Assembly: GCA_011049365.1 (NCBI GenBank)
Contig: DSBD01000037.1
Span: 1 to 13,715 of the forward strand
DNA: 13,715 nucleotides
Reading direction: 5' to 3'
DNA from: Candidatus Vogelbacteria bacterium
GTDB taxonomy: Bacteria > Patescibacteriota > Minisyncoccia > Phycocordibacterales > XYD1-FULL-46-19
Shown: piece by piece, positions 13,617 through 13,715 of the stretch
Position numbering within the stretch: the first letter of the stretch is position 1
Layout: each line of letters begins with the position of its first letter
Program-made: the position numbers and the translations under genes
The notes under the pieces: generated by a model
What the model was told of the DNA's origin: nothing
Seen by the model: the letters and a program-made list of their open reading frames with translations, nothing else
The model's database searches: none

Positions 13617-13715
13617 AATATACGCCCTCGGAGCAAAGCCCCGAGGTAATAATATGAACTCGCTTCGCTCGTTCTTGCGCGCGGCAAAGCCACACAATAT
13701 TATATTATACCTATA
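13617..13715 (-). repeat. Repeat module B, right copy (inverted)
   Basis: The reverse complement of this stretch matches 74-168 along its whole length with scattered substitutions and small indels. It includes the terminal hairpin CCTCGGAGC (13626-13634) with GCCCCGAGG (13638-13646, one mismatch). The changes often fall within the hairpin arms. The copy runs to the last base of the window, and by comparison with the left end a module A may continue beyond it. Its inner edge coincides with the break in the NYN gene. Confidence 0.75.

Overview
The window is AT-rich (about one third GC by eye), densely packed and almost entirely coding on the plus strand. The gene set and protein variants fit a Candidate Phyla Radiation (Patescibacteria) genome, most like the Parcubacteria branch: a long archaeal-type IleS, a short MetG whose HIGH motif reads H-V-G-F, a short RecO, a single-pass membrane protein with DUF11-like repeats, an M16 peptidase, an AI-2E-family permease and TatD. 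The phylum is inferred from remembered family resemblance; there is no rRNA in the window to settle it. The code looks standard: all nine intact genes end in TAA or TAG.

Layout. Positions 1-218 hold a GC-richer repeat cluster and a small terminator-like hairpin. Then come dut (219), argS (666), ileS (2393) and recO (5894), separated by only 5-12 bases and probably cotranscribed. A roughly 108-base gap with an AT palindrome and a perfect TATAAT box separates them from a second run: the surface-protein gene (6596), the M16 peptidase (8522), an AI-2E-family permease (9861), metG (10933) and tatD (12357). Positions 13182-13416 are non-coding and hold hairpins and repeat pieces. The 3' remnant of a NYN-domain gene lies on the minus strand (13417-13614), cut off by an inverted copy of the repeat seen at the left end.

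Most of the cargo is core housekeeping: nucleotide-pool sanitation (Dut), three aminoacyl-tRNA synthetases (Arg, Ile, Met), recombinational repair (RecO) and a TatD nuclease. A small envelope/proteolysis group lies between them. The most notable item is IleS. An entire histidine-phosphatase (phosphoglycerate-mutase-like) domain of about 180 residues, with its catalytic residues intact, sits in frame inside the synthetase, between the two halves of a Cys4 zinc ribbon.

Other points of interest are the modular repeats at both window ends in opposite orientation, a nuclease gene broken exactly at a repeat edge, and start codons with no Shine-Dalgarno sequence. Several starts lie 6-7 bases after a -10-like box, which suggests leaderless mRNAs.
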